DNA from: an uncultured bacterium
GTDB lineage: Bacteria; Planctomycetota; UBA1135; UBA2386
Direction: 5' to 3'
Assembly (NCBI GenBank): GCA_937906475.1
Contig: CALCZA010000142.1
Location: 1 to 37,807, forward strand
DNA length: 37,807 bases
Part shown: positions 24,068 through 32,788 of the stretch, piece by piece
Layout of the letters: the number at the start of each line of letters is the position of its first letter
Position numbering within the stretch: the stretch's first letter is position 1
Program-made: the position numbers and the translations under genes
Notes under the pieces: model-generated
Told to the model about the DNA's origin: nothing
Databases searched by the model: none
The model's input: only the letters and a program-made list of their open reading frames with translations

Positions 24068-25201
24068 TTACCAGTCTATGCCGAGCGTGAAGTCAGCGTA
24101 GAAGCCTTGGTCTAGGGCACCTTCGGATGGATCGAAGCCCTCGGCGCCCGTGGTGAGTTCATACTCACCGGCGAGCACCAGGCCACCGCGTGCGCGCAGG
24201 GATAATTGGTCGGTGAAGCGGTGGGTCATGCCGAGGTAGGCGATGACTTCTTGAACCTGGACGTTGTCAGATTGCTTGCCGGTTTCCGATGTCGAGCGCA
24301 CGCGATACTGGGCACCGCTGACTTCCGCGCCAAAGGCGAACGAAGTCGAGGCCGATGGCCACATCGAGAGTTCGATGTATTCAGGCGCGAGCACGTCGAG
24401 GCGCAAGCCTTCGACGAGTTCCCAACTGAAGCCCAAGTAGGGGAGCCACGGTGCGTCTTCGTACACCTGACTGTAGCGCAAGCCGAACTTGAAGAAGAAG
24501 TTGTCGACCGGGCGGTACGTAAACAAGGCGCTCGATGGGAAGTCGAAGTCCTTGTGGTTCGGGCTATCCTCGAGGTCCGAGTAGAGACCTGGGTTGGTCT
24601 CGAGTTCCAGCAACAAGTTTGGCGACAAGAACCAGCCCAAGCCGAAGCGCACGCCAGCAGCCGTCAGCGTTTCGTCACCGATGTTATCTTCGGTGACGAT
24701 GCCGCCGTTGCTGATGCCAGGGTTGTTGCGCTCACCGAACGTCGACGACGTGTTGTAGTGACGGCCGTAGTGGTAGATGCCAAACTTGATGTAGGCCTCG
24801 GTAGTGACCACCATCGCGGCTTCGAAATCGAAGTCGTAGCCGAGCATGTCGAAGCTGCCTGGCTCATCAGAAACACGCTGATTCGGCATCAGTCGAGCCC
24901 GCAGTTCGATCGCTGGATCGTAGCGTTCGTAGCGATCCATGAACTCGCCATGGTGTTGCCGGAACAGTTGCGGCAGCGTGTAGCGATTGTCGCCCTGCTC
25001 CAGCGAGCGTTCGCTGTAGCGCAGTGCGAGCGTGTCTTCAAAGTGGCTACTGCCACCACCGCTAATGCCTGATGAAAGCTCGTTGACTGCGGTGGAACCA
25101 CCGAGTTGAAGCAAGCCTGTAGATGTGGCAGGCTCTTGTGCGACCGCCGAAGCGACGCTGAAGAACGCACCGAGAGTTACCCGTGCAAGTTGGTTACGCA
25201 T
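24068..25201 (-). CDS. Outer-membrane beta-barrel protein (possibly DUF6268-like)
   Basis: 377 residues. A signal peptide (MRNQLARVTLGAFFSVASAV, then AQE) precedes a mature protein of alternating aromatic and polar strands with glycine turns, for example VTTEAYIKFGIYHYGR, LTAAGVRFGLGWFLSPNLLL and AYLGMTHRFTDQLSLRARGG. It ends in a terminal FTLGIDW strand with the aromatic last residue typical of outer-membrane barrels. The size suits about 14-18 strands. Similar single-domain barrels common in planctomycetes are annotated DUF6268; I suggest this but cannot confirm it. The start at 25201 gives a clean signal peptide; the longer in-frame start at 25300 does not. A 10-bp direct repeat lies just upstream. 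It follows the cyclase-fold lipoprotein gene on the same strand. Confidence 0.7.
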   Translation of the reverse strand: MRNQLARVTLGAFFSVASAVAQEPATSTGLLQLGGSTAVNELSSGISGGGSSHFEDTLALRYSERSLEQGDNRYTLPQLFRQHHGEFMDRYERYDPAIELRARLMPNQRVSDEPGSFDMLGYDFDFEAAMVVTTEAYIKFGIYHYGRHYNTSSTFGERNNPGISNGGIVTEDNIGDETLTAAGVRFGLGWFLSPNLLLELETNPGLYSDLEDSPNHKDFDFPSSALFTYRPVDNFFFKFGLRYSQVYEDAPWLPYLGFSWELVEGLRLDVLAPEYIELSMWPSASTSFAFGAEVSGAQYRVRSTSETGKQSDNVQVQEVIAYLGMTHRFTDQLSLRARGGLVLAGEYELTTGAEGFDPSEGALDQGFYADFTLGIDW

Positions 25202-25208
25202 ACGCCCT

Positions 25209-25238
25209 GTCTGACCGTGTCTGACCGTTGTTGACCGG
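25209..25238. repeat. 10-bp tandem repeat directly upstream of the beta-barrel gene
   Basis: GTCTGACCGT occurs twice in tandem (25209-25218 and 25219-25228), followed by a diverged third copy ending in GTTGACCGG. The repeat begins 8 bases from the start codon at 25201. The rest of the 194-base gap (25202-25395) holds a CAAGAC/GTCTTG hairpin (25270-25287) and no gene. The 10-bp period matches one turn of DNA, as in multi-site operators, but translation control is equally possible. Confidence 0.55.
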
Positions 25239-25395
25239 ATACCGATCGTTACCACGGCACCGTCGGATTCAAGACCAAAGCGTCTTGGCCTCGTGGACAA
25301 GTCTCAACACTGACCCTGATTTGATCCGTTCTGAGAGCTCATTAGACCGCTGCATTGGCCTGTTTTGGCGGATTTGAGGTGTCGGGCGGGATCGG

Positions 25396-26586
25396 CTAGC
25401 GCTGGAAAATTGGCAGGTATTGCCGGGGCATCTGCAGCAGGATGCAGGCCATCGCTGTGCTGAACTCATCGCCCGGCCCAACCCGATTGCGCCAGCGGCC
25501 GTCGCTTGCTTGCGATGCCAGCAGATCGGTTGCCAGCCGGGCATAAAACTCGCGCAGGCGCGTGCCGCCAAACTGGTAGAAGGCCTGGGCAGCGTAGTAG
25601 TTGCCGTACCAGTAATAGAAGTGGTCCCGGTAGTAGCTGTGCACCGTCCGGTATTCCTCTTCCAGGAACGTCAGGACGGGATCACAAAGATTGTCGTCGT
25701 GCACGCCAGCGCTGGCCAAAGCAGTCAGCGCGGCGGCGTTGATCGAGTATTCGCGTGACTTGCCATAGGCCCCGGGACCGTGGATTTTGTAGTAATAGAG
25801 GCCGTTGCCTCGGTAGCCGTTTTTGACCCGGCTGTCGCTGACATACTTCATCGCACGAGCGATGGTGTCGCTCGGCACGCGGATACCGATATTGCGCGAG
25901 GCGCGTAGCGCCTGCAGTTGGCAAACAGTGACGGACAAATCCGTGGCGCGATCGAACGCGTTGTAGCGCCAGCCGCCAGCTTGGTTCTGGCAGTCAACGA
26001 TCAAGTTGACTGCCTTCTCAAGCGTTGTCTTGGTGCGTTCGTTGGCGGCCATGCCGTAGACCTCGGCCAAGAACAGCGTGCCGAATGCGTGGCTATACAT
26101 GCGCGTGCCTGCAGCTGACAGCAGCCCAGACTTCTGCGAATGCGTGACGACAAAGTCTTCGGCAAGGCGCACTACTTGTTCGTATTGACCGCGATCTGGC
26201 AGGTTGCCCCCGGCGAGGAAGGCCATGCCGCAGATTGCCGTGACGCCGAGGTGACCTTCGCCACCTTTGCGCTGGCCCTCAGGCAAGATGCTTTGGTCAA
26301 GGATCTGGTAGGAGTCGCCCTGCTTGTGGCCGACAAAGCCAATCCAACCGCCACTCTGCAATTGCTTTGCCTTGAGCCAAGCCAAGCCGCGATCGGCAGC
26401 GGCCGTGCAGCGGTCGGCCAACGCACGATCGAACCAGGCGTCTACAGGCTTCTTGCCCGTGGCCACATCCGTCGTGGTCACATCCGCCGTAGCCTCAGCG
26501 TTCACCGGTTGCTGTTCTGGCTTCGTTCCGGAGGTCGGATCCGGTGCCTGCGCGAGGCAGGACGTCAGCATGATCAGCGTCAGCAT
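25396..26586 (-). CDS. Lipoprotein with terpenoid-cyclase/prenyltransferase-like alpha-toroid fold
   Basis: 396 residues. A short lipoprotein signal (MLTLIMLTSC, Cys 10) is followed by a Pro/Thr/Glu-rich linker to about residue 50. Repeated helical units contain the 'W L..KQ...GGW' motif of the squalene-cyclase/prenyltransferase alpha-alpha barrel: GLAWLKAKQLQSGGW, the VTAICGMAFLAGG helix, IVDCQNQAGGWRYNA and LLASQASDGRWRN. Cyclase catalytic DXDD and QW repeats are not evident, so I read it as a binding or structural toroid, common in planctomycete secreted proteins. It lies between DUF1501 and the beta-barrel gene on the same strand. A GCCCC/GGGGC hairpin (26596-26608) sits just upstream of the start. 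Confidence 0.75.
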   Translation of the reverse strand: MLTLIMLTSCLAQAPDPTSGTKPEQQPVNAEATADVTTTDVATGKKPVDAWFDRALADRCTAAADRGLAWLKAKQLQSGGWIGFVGHKQGDSYQILDQSILPEGQRKGGEGHLGVTAICGMAFLAGGNLPDRGQYEQVVRLAEDFVVTHSQKSGLLSAAGTRMYSHAFGTLFLAEVYGMAANERTKTTLEKAVNLIVDCQNQAGGWRYNAFDRATDLSVTVCQLQALRASRNIGIRVPSDTIARAMKYVSDSRVKNGYRGNGLYYYKIHGPGAYGKSREYSINAAALTALASAGVHDDNLCDPVLTFLEEEYRTVHSYYRDHFYYWYGNYYAAQAFYQFGGTRLREFYARLATDLLASQASDGRWRNRVGPGDEFSTAMACILLQMPRQYLPIFQR

Positions 26587-26711
26587 GTTGGCAGTGCCCC
26601 GAGGGGGCGTTCATCATTGTCGCTGCAAAATGCGAGAACACCAGGGCATCGGGACGACATTGGCGAATTGCCCGGGCGCCCGATGATCACCCGGCTGCAA
26701 GGCGCGAACCG

Positions 26712-28202
26712 TTAGGCGAGCAAGTCACGCACGACATTGCCGTAGACGTCGGTCAGGCGCAGGTCTCGACCACCGAAGCGATACACGAACCGTTCGTGAT
26801 CAATGCCTAACTGCCACAGCAGGGTGGCATGCAGGTCATGGATCGACATCGGATTTTGTTCGGCCTTGTAGCCGTATTCATCGGTGGCGCCGTAGCTGGT
26901 GCCAGCCTTGAACCCACCGCCAGCCATCCACATTGTGAAACCGAACGGGTTGTGGTCGCGGCCATCGCTGCCTTGCGCGAACGGCGTGCGGCCGAACTCG
27001 CCGCCAAATACAACGATCGTTTCATCGAGCAGGCCGCGTGCCTCAAGGTCGGCGAGCAGTGCCGCAACTGGTTTGTCGACCGTCTTACAGTTGCGGTCGA
27101 GACCTCGCTTGAGCTTGCCGTGCTGATCCCAGCGATCACTGCCGGTGTCAGGCATCGTTACCTCGACGAAGCGCACGCCGCGTTCGACGAGCCGCCGCGC
27201 CAACAGGCACTGCCTGCCATAGGTGCGCGTGTGTTCGTATTCATCGTTGCAGCCATACATCTCCCGGGTCGCCTCGGACTCACCGTCGATCTCGAGCAGG
27301 TCCGGAACTGCGGTCTGCATACGGAACGCCAGTTCGTGGTTGGCGATTGCCGCGTCGATTGCTGGATCGTGGCCGTCGGCTTCGATCGCGATCTGATTGA
27401 GGCGTCGCGTCAGGCCTAGCTGTTTGCGTTGTCGTGCATCCGATTCGAGTGGCTTGATGTTGGCGACTGCATCACCCTCCATGCGAAACAGCGAACCCTG
27501 ACTGTGCGCGGGCAAGAACCCGGAGTGGAAGTTGTCGACGCCGCCTGGTGGCACAAGTCCACCGTTGAGCACGCAGAACGCCGGCAGGTTCTTGGCATCG
27601 CTGCCGAGGCCGTAGCCGATCCAAGCACCCATGCTCGGGCGACCTTGCAGGCCGTGGCCCGTGTGTAGGAAGTAGTTGGCGTTGGTGTGTTCGCTGAAGT
27701 CCGCATACATCGAACGTACGACACACAACTTGTCGGCCGACTTCGCGAGGTTGGGCAGCAGGTCACTGATCCATTGGCCGCTCTCGCCGTGTTGCTTGAA
27801 CTTGGCCACAGGGCCAAGGGTGTTGCCGGCTTTGTTGAATTGCGTTGGTTCCTTGGGCAGGCCGAACGGCTTGCCGTTCTCTTTGACAAGTCGTTCCTTG
27901 TAGTCGAACAGGTCTTGGCCGCTGGGCGCGCCATCCATGTAGAGGAAGATGATCGAACGCGCGCGCGGGGCGTGGTGGCGGACAAGGGAACCATCGTTGC
28001 CGTCAGTGGCGATCGTGTTGTTGCCCAGGGAACCATTACTGGCAACAGTTTGCGCGCTGGCATCGCGGCCCAACAGATGAGCGAGTGGCAACATCGCGAA
28101 GCCGTTGGCCGCTTGTCGCAGCATGTCACGACGCGATGGGCGAAATCCTGAAGGGCCAAATCTGGAAGGGCCAAATCTGGAAGGGTGGTTGGGGTTCTTC
28201 AT
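26712..28202 (-). CDS. DUF1501 secreted protein (sulfatase/alkaline-phosphatase-like fold)
   Basis: 496 residues. A Tat-type signal (PSRRDMLRQAANGFAMLPLA) follows an unusual N-terminal repeat SRFGPSRFGPSGF. The body carries DUF1501 hallmarks: IIFLYMDGAPSG, RSMYADFSEHTNANYF, a GLGSDAKNLPAFCVL segment, 'RGVRFVEVT', WDQHGKL, 'LLDETIVVFGGEFGRTP' and GRDHNPFGFTMWMAGGG. The family is distantly related to sulfatases and is a planctomycete marker; its biochemical role is unproven. It follows DUF1549/DUF1553 with a 4-base overlap (ATGA), the standard arrangement for this pair. Confidence 0.93.
   Translation of the reverse strand: MKNPNHPSRFGPSRFGPSGFRPSRRDMLRQAANGFAMLPLAHLLGRDASAQTVASNGSLGNNTIATDGNDGSLVRHHAPRARSIIFLYMDGAPSGQDLFDYKERLVKENGKPFGLPKEPTQFNKAGNTLGPVAKFKQHGESGQWISDLLPNLAKSADKLCVVRSMYADFSEHTNANYFLHTGHGLQGRPSMGAWIGYGLGSDAKNLPAFCVLNGGLVPPGGVDNFHSGFLPAHSQGSLFRMEGDAVANIKPLESDARQRKQLGLTRRLNQIAIEADGHDPAIDAAIANHELAFRMQTAVPDLLEIDGESEATREMYGCNDEYEHTRTYGRQCLLARRLVERGVRFVEVTMPDTGSDRWDQHGKLKRGLDRNCKTVDKPVAALLADLEARGLLDETIVVFGGEFGRTPFAQGSDGRDHNPFGFTMWMAGGGFKAGTSYGATDEYGYKAEQNPMSIHDLHATLLWQLGIDHERFVYRFGGRDLRLTDVYGNVVRDLLA
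28151..28180. repeat. In-frame 15-bp tandem repeat in the DUF1501 signal region
   Basis: AAGGGCCAAATCTGG occurs twice exactly (28151-28165 and 28166-28180), flanked by degenerate copies. On the minus strand it encodes the repeated SRFGP segment just before the twin-arginine motif. Confidence 0.75.
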
Positions 28203-30835
28203 CGGCGGAATCGGAACTCCGTAGTGTTGACCATCGCATGCACCGCGTCGGTCCAGATTCGAACTTCCTCTTCGCCCTTTGCGTCTTGGTTCTGGCCAAC
28301 GAATTCTAGCAGTGGCTTCATTTCTTGGGCACTTGGCTTGCGCGCAAAGGCGAGTTCGTAAGCGAGTTGCAGACGTTGTGCGTGGTTGTCGCTGTGCTCG
28401 ATCACCCGCTTGGCGAACAGTTCACAGAGTTCATGCACCAGCGGTGCGTTGGCTAGTGCTAAAGATTGCGCGGGCACGTTCGATGTGTTGCGCCTGCCGA
28501 CGGTCGCAAACGGTGTCGGTAGGTCGAACGCCAGCAGCATCTCTGGCATGAAGTTGCGTCTTATAGCGAGATAGATGCTGCGGCGGCCGTCCCCATCTAG
28601 CGGACCGTATCGGCCGGGGCGGCCACGCGCGTTGGTGACCGCATCCTCGGGTTGCTCAATCGATTGGCCGTAGAGTTTGCTATCGAGGCGGCCGCTGATC
28701 GCGAGCAACGTGTCTCGTAAGACCTCCGCTTCGAGCGGTCGAACGTTCTGGCGATGCAGCAGTTCGTTGTCGCCATCGCTGGCAACCGCATCCTGACGCC
28801 GCCGACTGCGCTGGCGGTAGGTGTGTGACGTCACGATGCGTCGGATGCTGTGCTTTATAGACCAGCCGTGATTGGTGAAGTCCTGGGCCAACCAGTCGAG
28901 TAGATCGGGGTGGGTTGGCAGTTCTCCAAGCGCGCCAAAGTTGTCGACGCTCTTGACCAGTCCGCGGCCAAACAGGTGGTGCCACAGTCGGTTGACCAGG
29001 ACCCGAGGTGGCATCGGATTGGTCTTGGCCAGCACCGAATTGGCGAGTTCGAGTCGCCCGCTGGTTTCCTTAGGAGCCGTCGTGGCAGCCGCATCAAGCG
29101 CCGACAAGAACCGCCTGGGCGCGGCTTCGCCGGGACGCTTGTGGTCGCCGCGCAGGTATACGTGGCTGTCGATGCCGCTGCCGTCCGCCATCGCTGGAAT
29201 CGTTGGCGATACAGGTAGCGCTGCTACGGCATCGCTGAGACTCTGCTTTGCTTCGAGCCATTTAGGCTTTGCGCTAGCCAGGTCGGCTACCACGACCTGT
29301 GGCAGGCTAGCAGTCTCGGGCGGGCTGTCGTGCGGTGAGTTGCATACTGACTGCAGCGCAATCCAGCAGTGATCGGGATAGTTGCCGCGGTTGTGGCGCG
29401 GGTCACCAAGATCGGGCGCACGTTGATCGATAGCTTGCAGGTGGGCCTGATGGCCCAGCCACATCTGCACATCGAACGTGATCCAGTGCGCTTCTTGCTG
29501 GTCGATGTCGCGGTGCAGGTCCCCGTAGATTGGGTTTCGCGTGATGTGGAAGCCATCAACGATCAACTTGAGACGGCTGTGATCGCCCGCCGTGCGAACG
29601 TGCACGTAGCGGTGTTCGAGCGGGAACGTCGCGGTTGCCACTGTGCCTTCGCGTTGTGTGCCGGCTGTCGCACTCAGCCAGAACGCGCCGGGTAGTTGGC
29701 GCAACTGCGGCTTTTCGTCGTTGGGGTTGGCGCAAAATGGACCGCGCCATGGAGCGCTACCGAAGGCGTCATTGCTGACGAACCACTGGCTGTTGTCACG
29801 CTCACTATTGTGGTCGTTGGCGTCGGCGATGACGACGTCTTCGTCGCGGAACGTGACCCCGCTAGCGACCGGCTTGGCATCCGGTAACCACAGGTTGCTG
29901 AACTCACGTTGCCGCGTTAGTGCGGTTTGGTAGGCATCGGATTCGGGCGGCACTTCTTTGAGCGAAGCCTGTACGTATCGCGAACTTTGCACGAAGCCGA
30001 ACAGTGAGTAGTAGTCCTGCGTCGGGATCGCATCAAACTTGTGGTCGTGACATCGCGCACACGCGACCGTCATGCCAAGGAAGGCCTTACCGAAGACGTC
30101 GATTTGGTTGTCGATGCGATCTGCTTGGTGCTGCATCGAATCGACCGGCGAGTGCACCTGCTCGACGAACCACCACGACGCGGTTGCCTGGACGCTTTCG
30201 TTGTTGCCGTCTTGGTCGCGTCGCGGTTCGCTCAGTAGGTCGCCCGCAATATGCTCGCGCACGAACTGGTCGTAGGGCAAATCCTGATTGAGCGCGCGAA
30301 TGACGTAGTCGCGGTAGCGCCACGCATTGGGAAGTTCGAAGTCAAACTCATGCCCAAGCGTCTCGCAGTAACGCATCAGGTCGAGCCAGTGGCGCGCCCA
30401 CCGTTCACCAAACTGAGGTGAGGCAAGCAGTTCGTTAACTTCGCGCAGGTAGTCTGCATCGCTGGGGTGCTCGCCAAAGCGTTTGAGTGCCTCTGGCGTT
30501 GGCGGCAAACCAACCAAGTCGAACCACAAGCGTCGCAGTTGTTCGTGTGGCTTGGCCAACGGCGCTGGCTGCAATGCGATCGCGCGCAATTTGGCGGCGA
30601 TAAAGCCGTCGACGGGGTGCTCCGCCGCAGGTGGCGTTACGACGCGCAGCGGTTGCCAAGCCCAGTGGTTGAAGCGCTCCGCCATCGGCATCTCGTCGGG
30701 GCCCGGAGACGTGCTCTGAGCTAAGTTGGCGGGGGCCAACACGACCAGCATCAGCAGGGCCGTTAGCAACGGCGGGAGCGCAAGCAAAGGGTTTGGCCAA
30801 AGAGGAGCTAGAAGCATGGGGTGCGGACGCGGCAT
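28199..30835 (-). CDS. DUF1549/DUF1553 secreted cytochrome-like protein
   Basis: 878 residues. A hydrophobic signal region (about 15-40) precedes DUF1549 (about 55-280), recognisable by 'HPVDGFIAAKLRA', RRLWFDLVGLPPTPEAL, RWARHWLDLMRYCET and the CARCHDHKFDAIP motif; CARCH is a CxxCH haem-c-type site. A middle beta-rich region (about 360-590) lies before DUF1553 (about 620-850), seen in LANSVLAKTNPMPPRVLVNR, LVKSVDNFGALG, and 'AFDLPTPFATVGRRN'. The N-terminal PSCyt1 cytochrome domain present in many relatives is absent. This family occurs in large numbers in planctomycetes, usually with DUF1501. I chose the ATG at 30835; 30868 and 30817 are possible alternatives. It is divergent from the dehydrogenase gene with 66 bases between. 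Confidence 0.9.
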   Translation of the reverse strand: MPRPHPMLLAPLWPNPLLALPPLLTALLMLVVLAPANLAQSTSPGPDEMPMAERFNHWAWQPLRVVTPPAAEHPVDGFIAAKLRAIALQPAPLAKPHEQLRRLWFDLVGLPPTPEALKRFGEHPSDADYLREVNELLASPQFGERWARHWLDLMRYCETLGHEFDFELPNAWRYRDYVIRALNQDLPYDQFVREHIAGDLLSEPRRDQDGNNESVQATASWWFVEQVHSPVDSMQHQADRIDNQIDVFGKAFLGMTVACARCHDHKFDAIPTQDYYSLFGFVQSSRYVQASLKEVPPESDAYQTALTRQREFSNLWLPDAKPVASGVTFRDEDVVIADANDHNSERDNSQWFVSNDAFGSAPWRGPFCANPNDEKPQLRQLPGAFWLSATAGTQREGTVATATFPLEHRYVHVRTAGDHSRLKLIVDGFHITRNPIYGDLHRDIDQQEAHWITFDVQMWLGHQAHLQAIDQRAPDLGDPRHNRGNYPDHCWIALQSVCNSPHDSPPETASLPQVVVADLASAKPKWLEAKQSLSDAVAALPVSPTIPAMADGSGIDSHVYLRGDHKRPGEAAPRRFLSALDAAATTAPKETSGRLELANSVLAKTNPMPPRVLVNRLWHHLFGRGLVKSVDNFGALGELPTHPDLLDWLAQDFTNHGWSIKHSIRRIVTSHTYRQRSRRRQDAVASDGDNELLHRQNVRPLEAEVLRDTLLAISGRLDSKLYGQSIEQPEDAVTNARGRPGRYGPLDGDGRRSIYLAIRRNFMPEMLLAFDLPTPFATVGRRNTSNVPAQSLALANAPLVHELCELFAKRVIEHSDNHAQRLQLAYELAFARKPSAQEMKPLLEFVGQNQDAKGEEEVRIWTDAVHAMVNTTEFRFRR

Positions 30836-30901
30836 GGCAGCGTCACCTTTGTAGAAGGTCGCTACCAAGGCGGCAACCCGGTAGCGTTCGCATCTGATCC
30901 T

Positions 30902-31720
30902 ATGAAGAAGACAGCTTCAGCGACGCGTTCTCGTTCCCGTAAGCCTGTGCTCGATGTTGAACCCCGGTCTCAGTCACTGGTGGGGCACACTGCGATTGTG
31001 ACTGGCAGCAGTAAAGGCCTTGGTAAAGCCATGGCGATCGCTCTGGGCGATGCCGGGGCGAAAGTCGTCATTAACTATTTTAACGGCAAGGAGCAGGCGG
31101 AACGCACGCTTGAAGAAATGCGTTCGCGCGACATTGAGGCGGTGATGATTCGCGCTGATGTGACCAACGAAAGACAGGTCCAGAAACTGATCGACGACAC
31201 GACGAAGCGTTTGGGGCCTCCCGACATCGCCGTGTTCAATGCGACGCCCGACCAACCGCAGATGCCGATCGAAAAATACGATTGGGATTTCCATCAGCAG
31301 ATGCTCGATTTTTTCGTGAAGTCGCCGTTCTTGATGACGCGGGCGATGTTGCCCCGCATGAAGAAGAAGAAGTTTGGTCGCATCATCAACATCGGCAGCG
31401 AAGTGTTCCGCCGCGGCGTCCCAAACTTCTCGCCCTACGTCGCCGCTAAGGGCGCGCAGGCAGGTTGGACGCGCAGCATGGCCAGCGAGCTGGCGCCGTG
31501 GCACATCACCGTCAACATGGTCTCGCCCGGATGGATCCCGGTCGAACGCCACGTCAAGGACCCGAAGGCCTTGAAGGACGGTTACGAGGCGTTGATACCA
31601 ATGAAGCGCTGGGGTGTTCCCGGCGACATTGGCGGCATCGTCGCATTCCTCGCGAGCCAACAGGCTGCGTTCATTACTGGTCAAGATGTCGCCGTCAACG
31701 GCGGCATGACGGTCGGCTAG
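30902..31720 (+). CDS. Short-chain dehydrogenase/reductase (SDR)
   Basis: 272 residues. A basic N-terminal extension of about 25 residues precedes a classical SDR: nucleotide-binding TGSSKGLGKA, the IRADVTN acidic turn, the structural FGRIINIGSEVF strand with the catalytic Ser region, and the catalytic Tyr179-x3-Lys183 (YVAAK). An NMVSPGWIPVERH loop and a typical C-terminal 'FITGQDVAVNGGMTVG' follow. The pattern fits 3-oxoacyl-ACP-reductase- or sugar-dehydrogenase-type SDRs. The sugar importer starts 15 bases downstream, so a role in oxidising the imported sugar is a reasonable inference. The start at 30902 was chosen over 30821, whose extension overlaps the divergent gene. Confidence 0.85.
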   Translation: MKKTASATRSRSRKPVLDVEPRSQSLVGHTAIVTGSSKGLGKAMAIALGDAGAKVVINYFNGKEQAERTLEEMRSRDIEAVMIRADVTNERQVQKLIDDTTKRLGPPDIAVFNATPDQPQMPIEKYDWDFHQQMLDFFVKSPFLMTRAMLPRMKKKKFGRIINIGSEVFRRGVPNFSPYVAAKGAQAGWTRSMASELAPWHITVNMVSPGWIPVERHVKDPKALKDGYEALIPMKRWGVPGDIGGIVAFLASQQAAFITGQDVAVNGGMTVG

Positions 31721-31735
31721 TCCCCGGAGATCCCC

Positions 31736-32785
31736 ATGCTACGACGCTCGTGCATTCTGTTTCTTGCTGCTCTGGCAGTATCTCTCGTTGGCTGCGGCGA
31801 CAAAACGAACCCGGTCGATGCTGGTCCGACTGATTCTGGCCCATCCAAACCGCGCGTCGCGTTCGTCACGAACTGCGCCGTAGAGTTCTGGACGATCGCC
31901 GAAGCGGGTGCGCAAGCTGCCGCCAAGGCCAATGACGTCGACGTGCTTGTGCGCATGCCGCCGAACGGCACCGCCGAGGAGCAGCAGCGCGCGCTCCAAG
32001 ACCTGGTCGCGTCTGGCGTTTCAGGCATTGCCGTCAGCCCCAAGGATCCGGACAACATGACGCGCTTGTTGGATGATATCGGTAAGCGCTGCAACTTGAT
32101 CACACACGACTCTGACGCGCCCAAGAGTGAGCGACTGTGCTTCATCGGCGTCGAGAATTACGAAGCCGGCCGCATGTGTGGCCAACTGGTTGAGGAAGCG
32201 CTGCCGGATGGTGGCCCAATTGTCATCATCGTTGGCACTCTCGATCAAGACAACGCACGCCATCGCCGGCAAGGCTTGATCGACTACCTACTCGGTCGCG
32301 AGCGCGACAAGACGCGTTTCGACAAAATCGATGCCGTGTTGGAGAACGATAAGTGGGAGATCCGCGCTACGTCGACCGACAACTTCGCTCCGCACATGAC
32401 CAAGAACGTCGTCCAGGATTGGTTGACGCGGTGGTCGGATCTCAAGGGCATGGTCGGCCTGTTTGCTTACGAACCGCCAATCATCGTCGATGCGGTCAAG
32501 TCTGCGGGCCGCTTAGACCAAATCAAGATCATCGGTTTCGACGAAGACGAAGGCACTCTGCGCGGCATCCAGGAAGGCACGGTGTATGGCACGGTGGTCC
32601 AGAACCCGTATGAGTACGGACGCCAGTCGGTCGAGTTGCTTGCGAAGTTGGCGCGTCAACCGGATGAAGCCAAGCGCCAGGCGCTGCTGCCGGCAGGTGG
32701 TGTGATCGTCGTTCCCGCTCGCCAGATTCGCAAAGACAACGTCGATGCGTACTGGGCTGACTTGAAGCAGAAGCTCGGTAGATAG
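31736..32785 (+). CDS. Ribose-type ABC transporter substrate-binding lipoprotein
   Basis: 349 residues. A lipoprotein signal (MLRRSCILFLAALAVSLVGC, Cys 20) and an Asp/Pro/Ser linker precede a periplasmic-binding-protein fold of the RbsB/peripla_BP_4 type. Typical segments are VAFVTNCAVEFWTIAEAGAQ, a GVSGIAVSPKDP loop, IGVENYEAGRMCGQLV, 'RRQGLIDYL', and the C-terminal 'KIIGFDEDEGTLRGIQEGTV' with VVQNPYEYG. GGAGA (31726-31730) precedes the ATG. It captures a sugar or sugar-like solute for the ATPase and permease encoded next. The substrate cannot be determined; nothing in the motifs singles out ribose. Confidence 0.9.
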   Translation: MLRRSCILFLAALAVSLVGCGDKTNPVDAGPTDSGPSKPRVAFVTNCAVEFWTIAEAGAQAAAKANDVDVLVRMPPNGTAEEQQRALQDLVASGVSGIAVSPKDPDNMTRLLDDIGKRCNLITHDSDAPKSERLCFIGVENYEAGRMCGQLVEEALPDGGPIVIIVGTLDQDNARHRRQGLIDYLLGRERDKTRFDKIDAVLENDKWEIRATSTDNFAPHMTKNVVQDWLTRWSDLKGMVGLFAYEPPIIVDAVKSAGRLDQIKIIGFDEDEGTLRGIQEGTVYGTVVQNPYEYGRQSVELLAKLARQPDEAKRQALLPAGGVIVVPARQIRKDNVDAYWADLKQKLGR

Positions 32786-32788
32786 AAC

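Noticed and set aside
24206..25072. Long plus-strand open frame (288 codons) opposite the beta-barrel gene
   Set aside because: It is antisense to a protein with a clean signal peptide and barrel strands, shows no domain, and has the Val/Glu/Arg-rich composition typical of an opposite-strand shadow.
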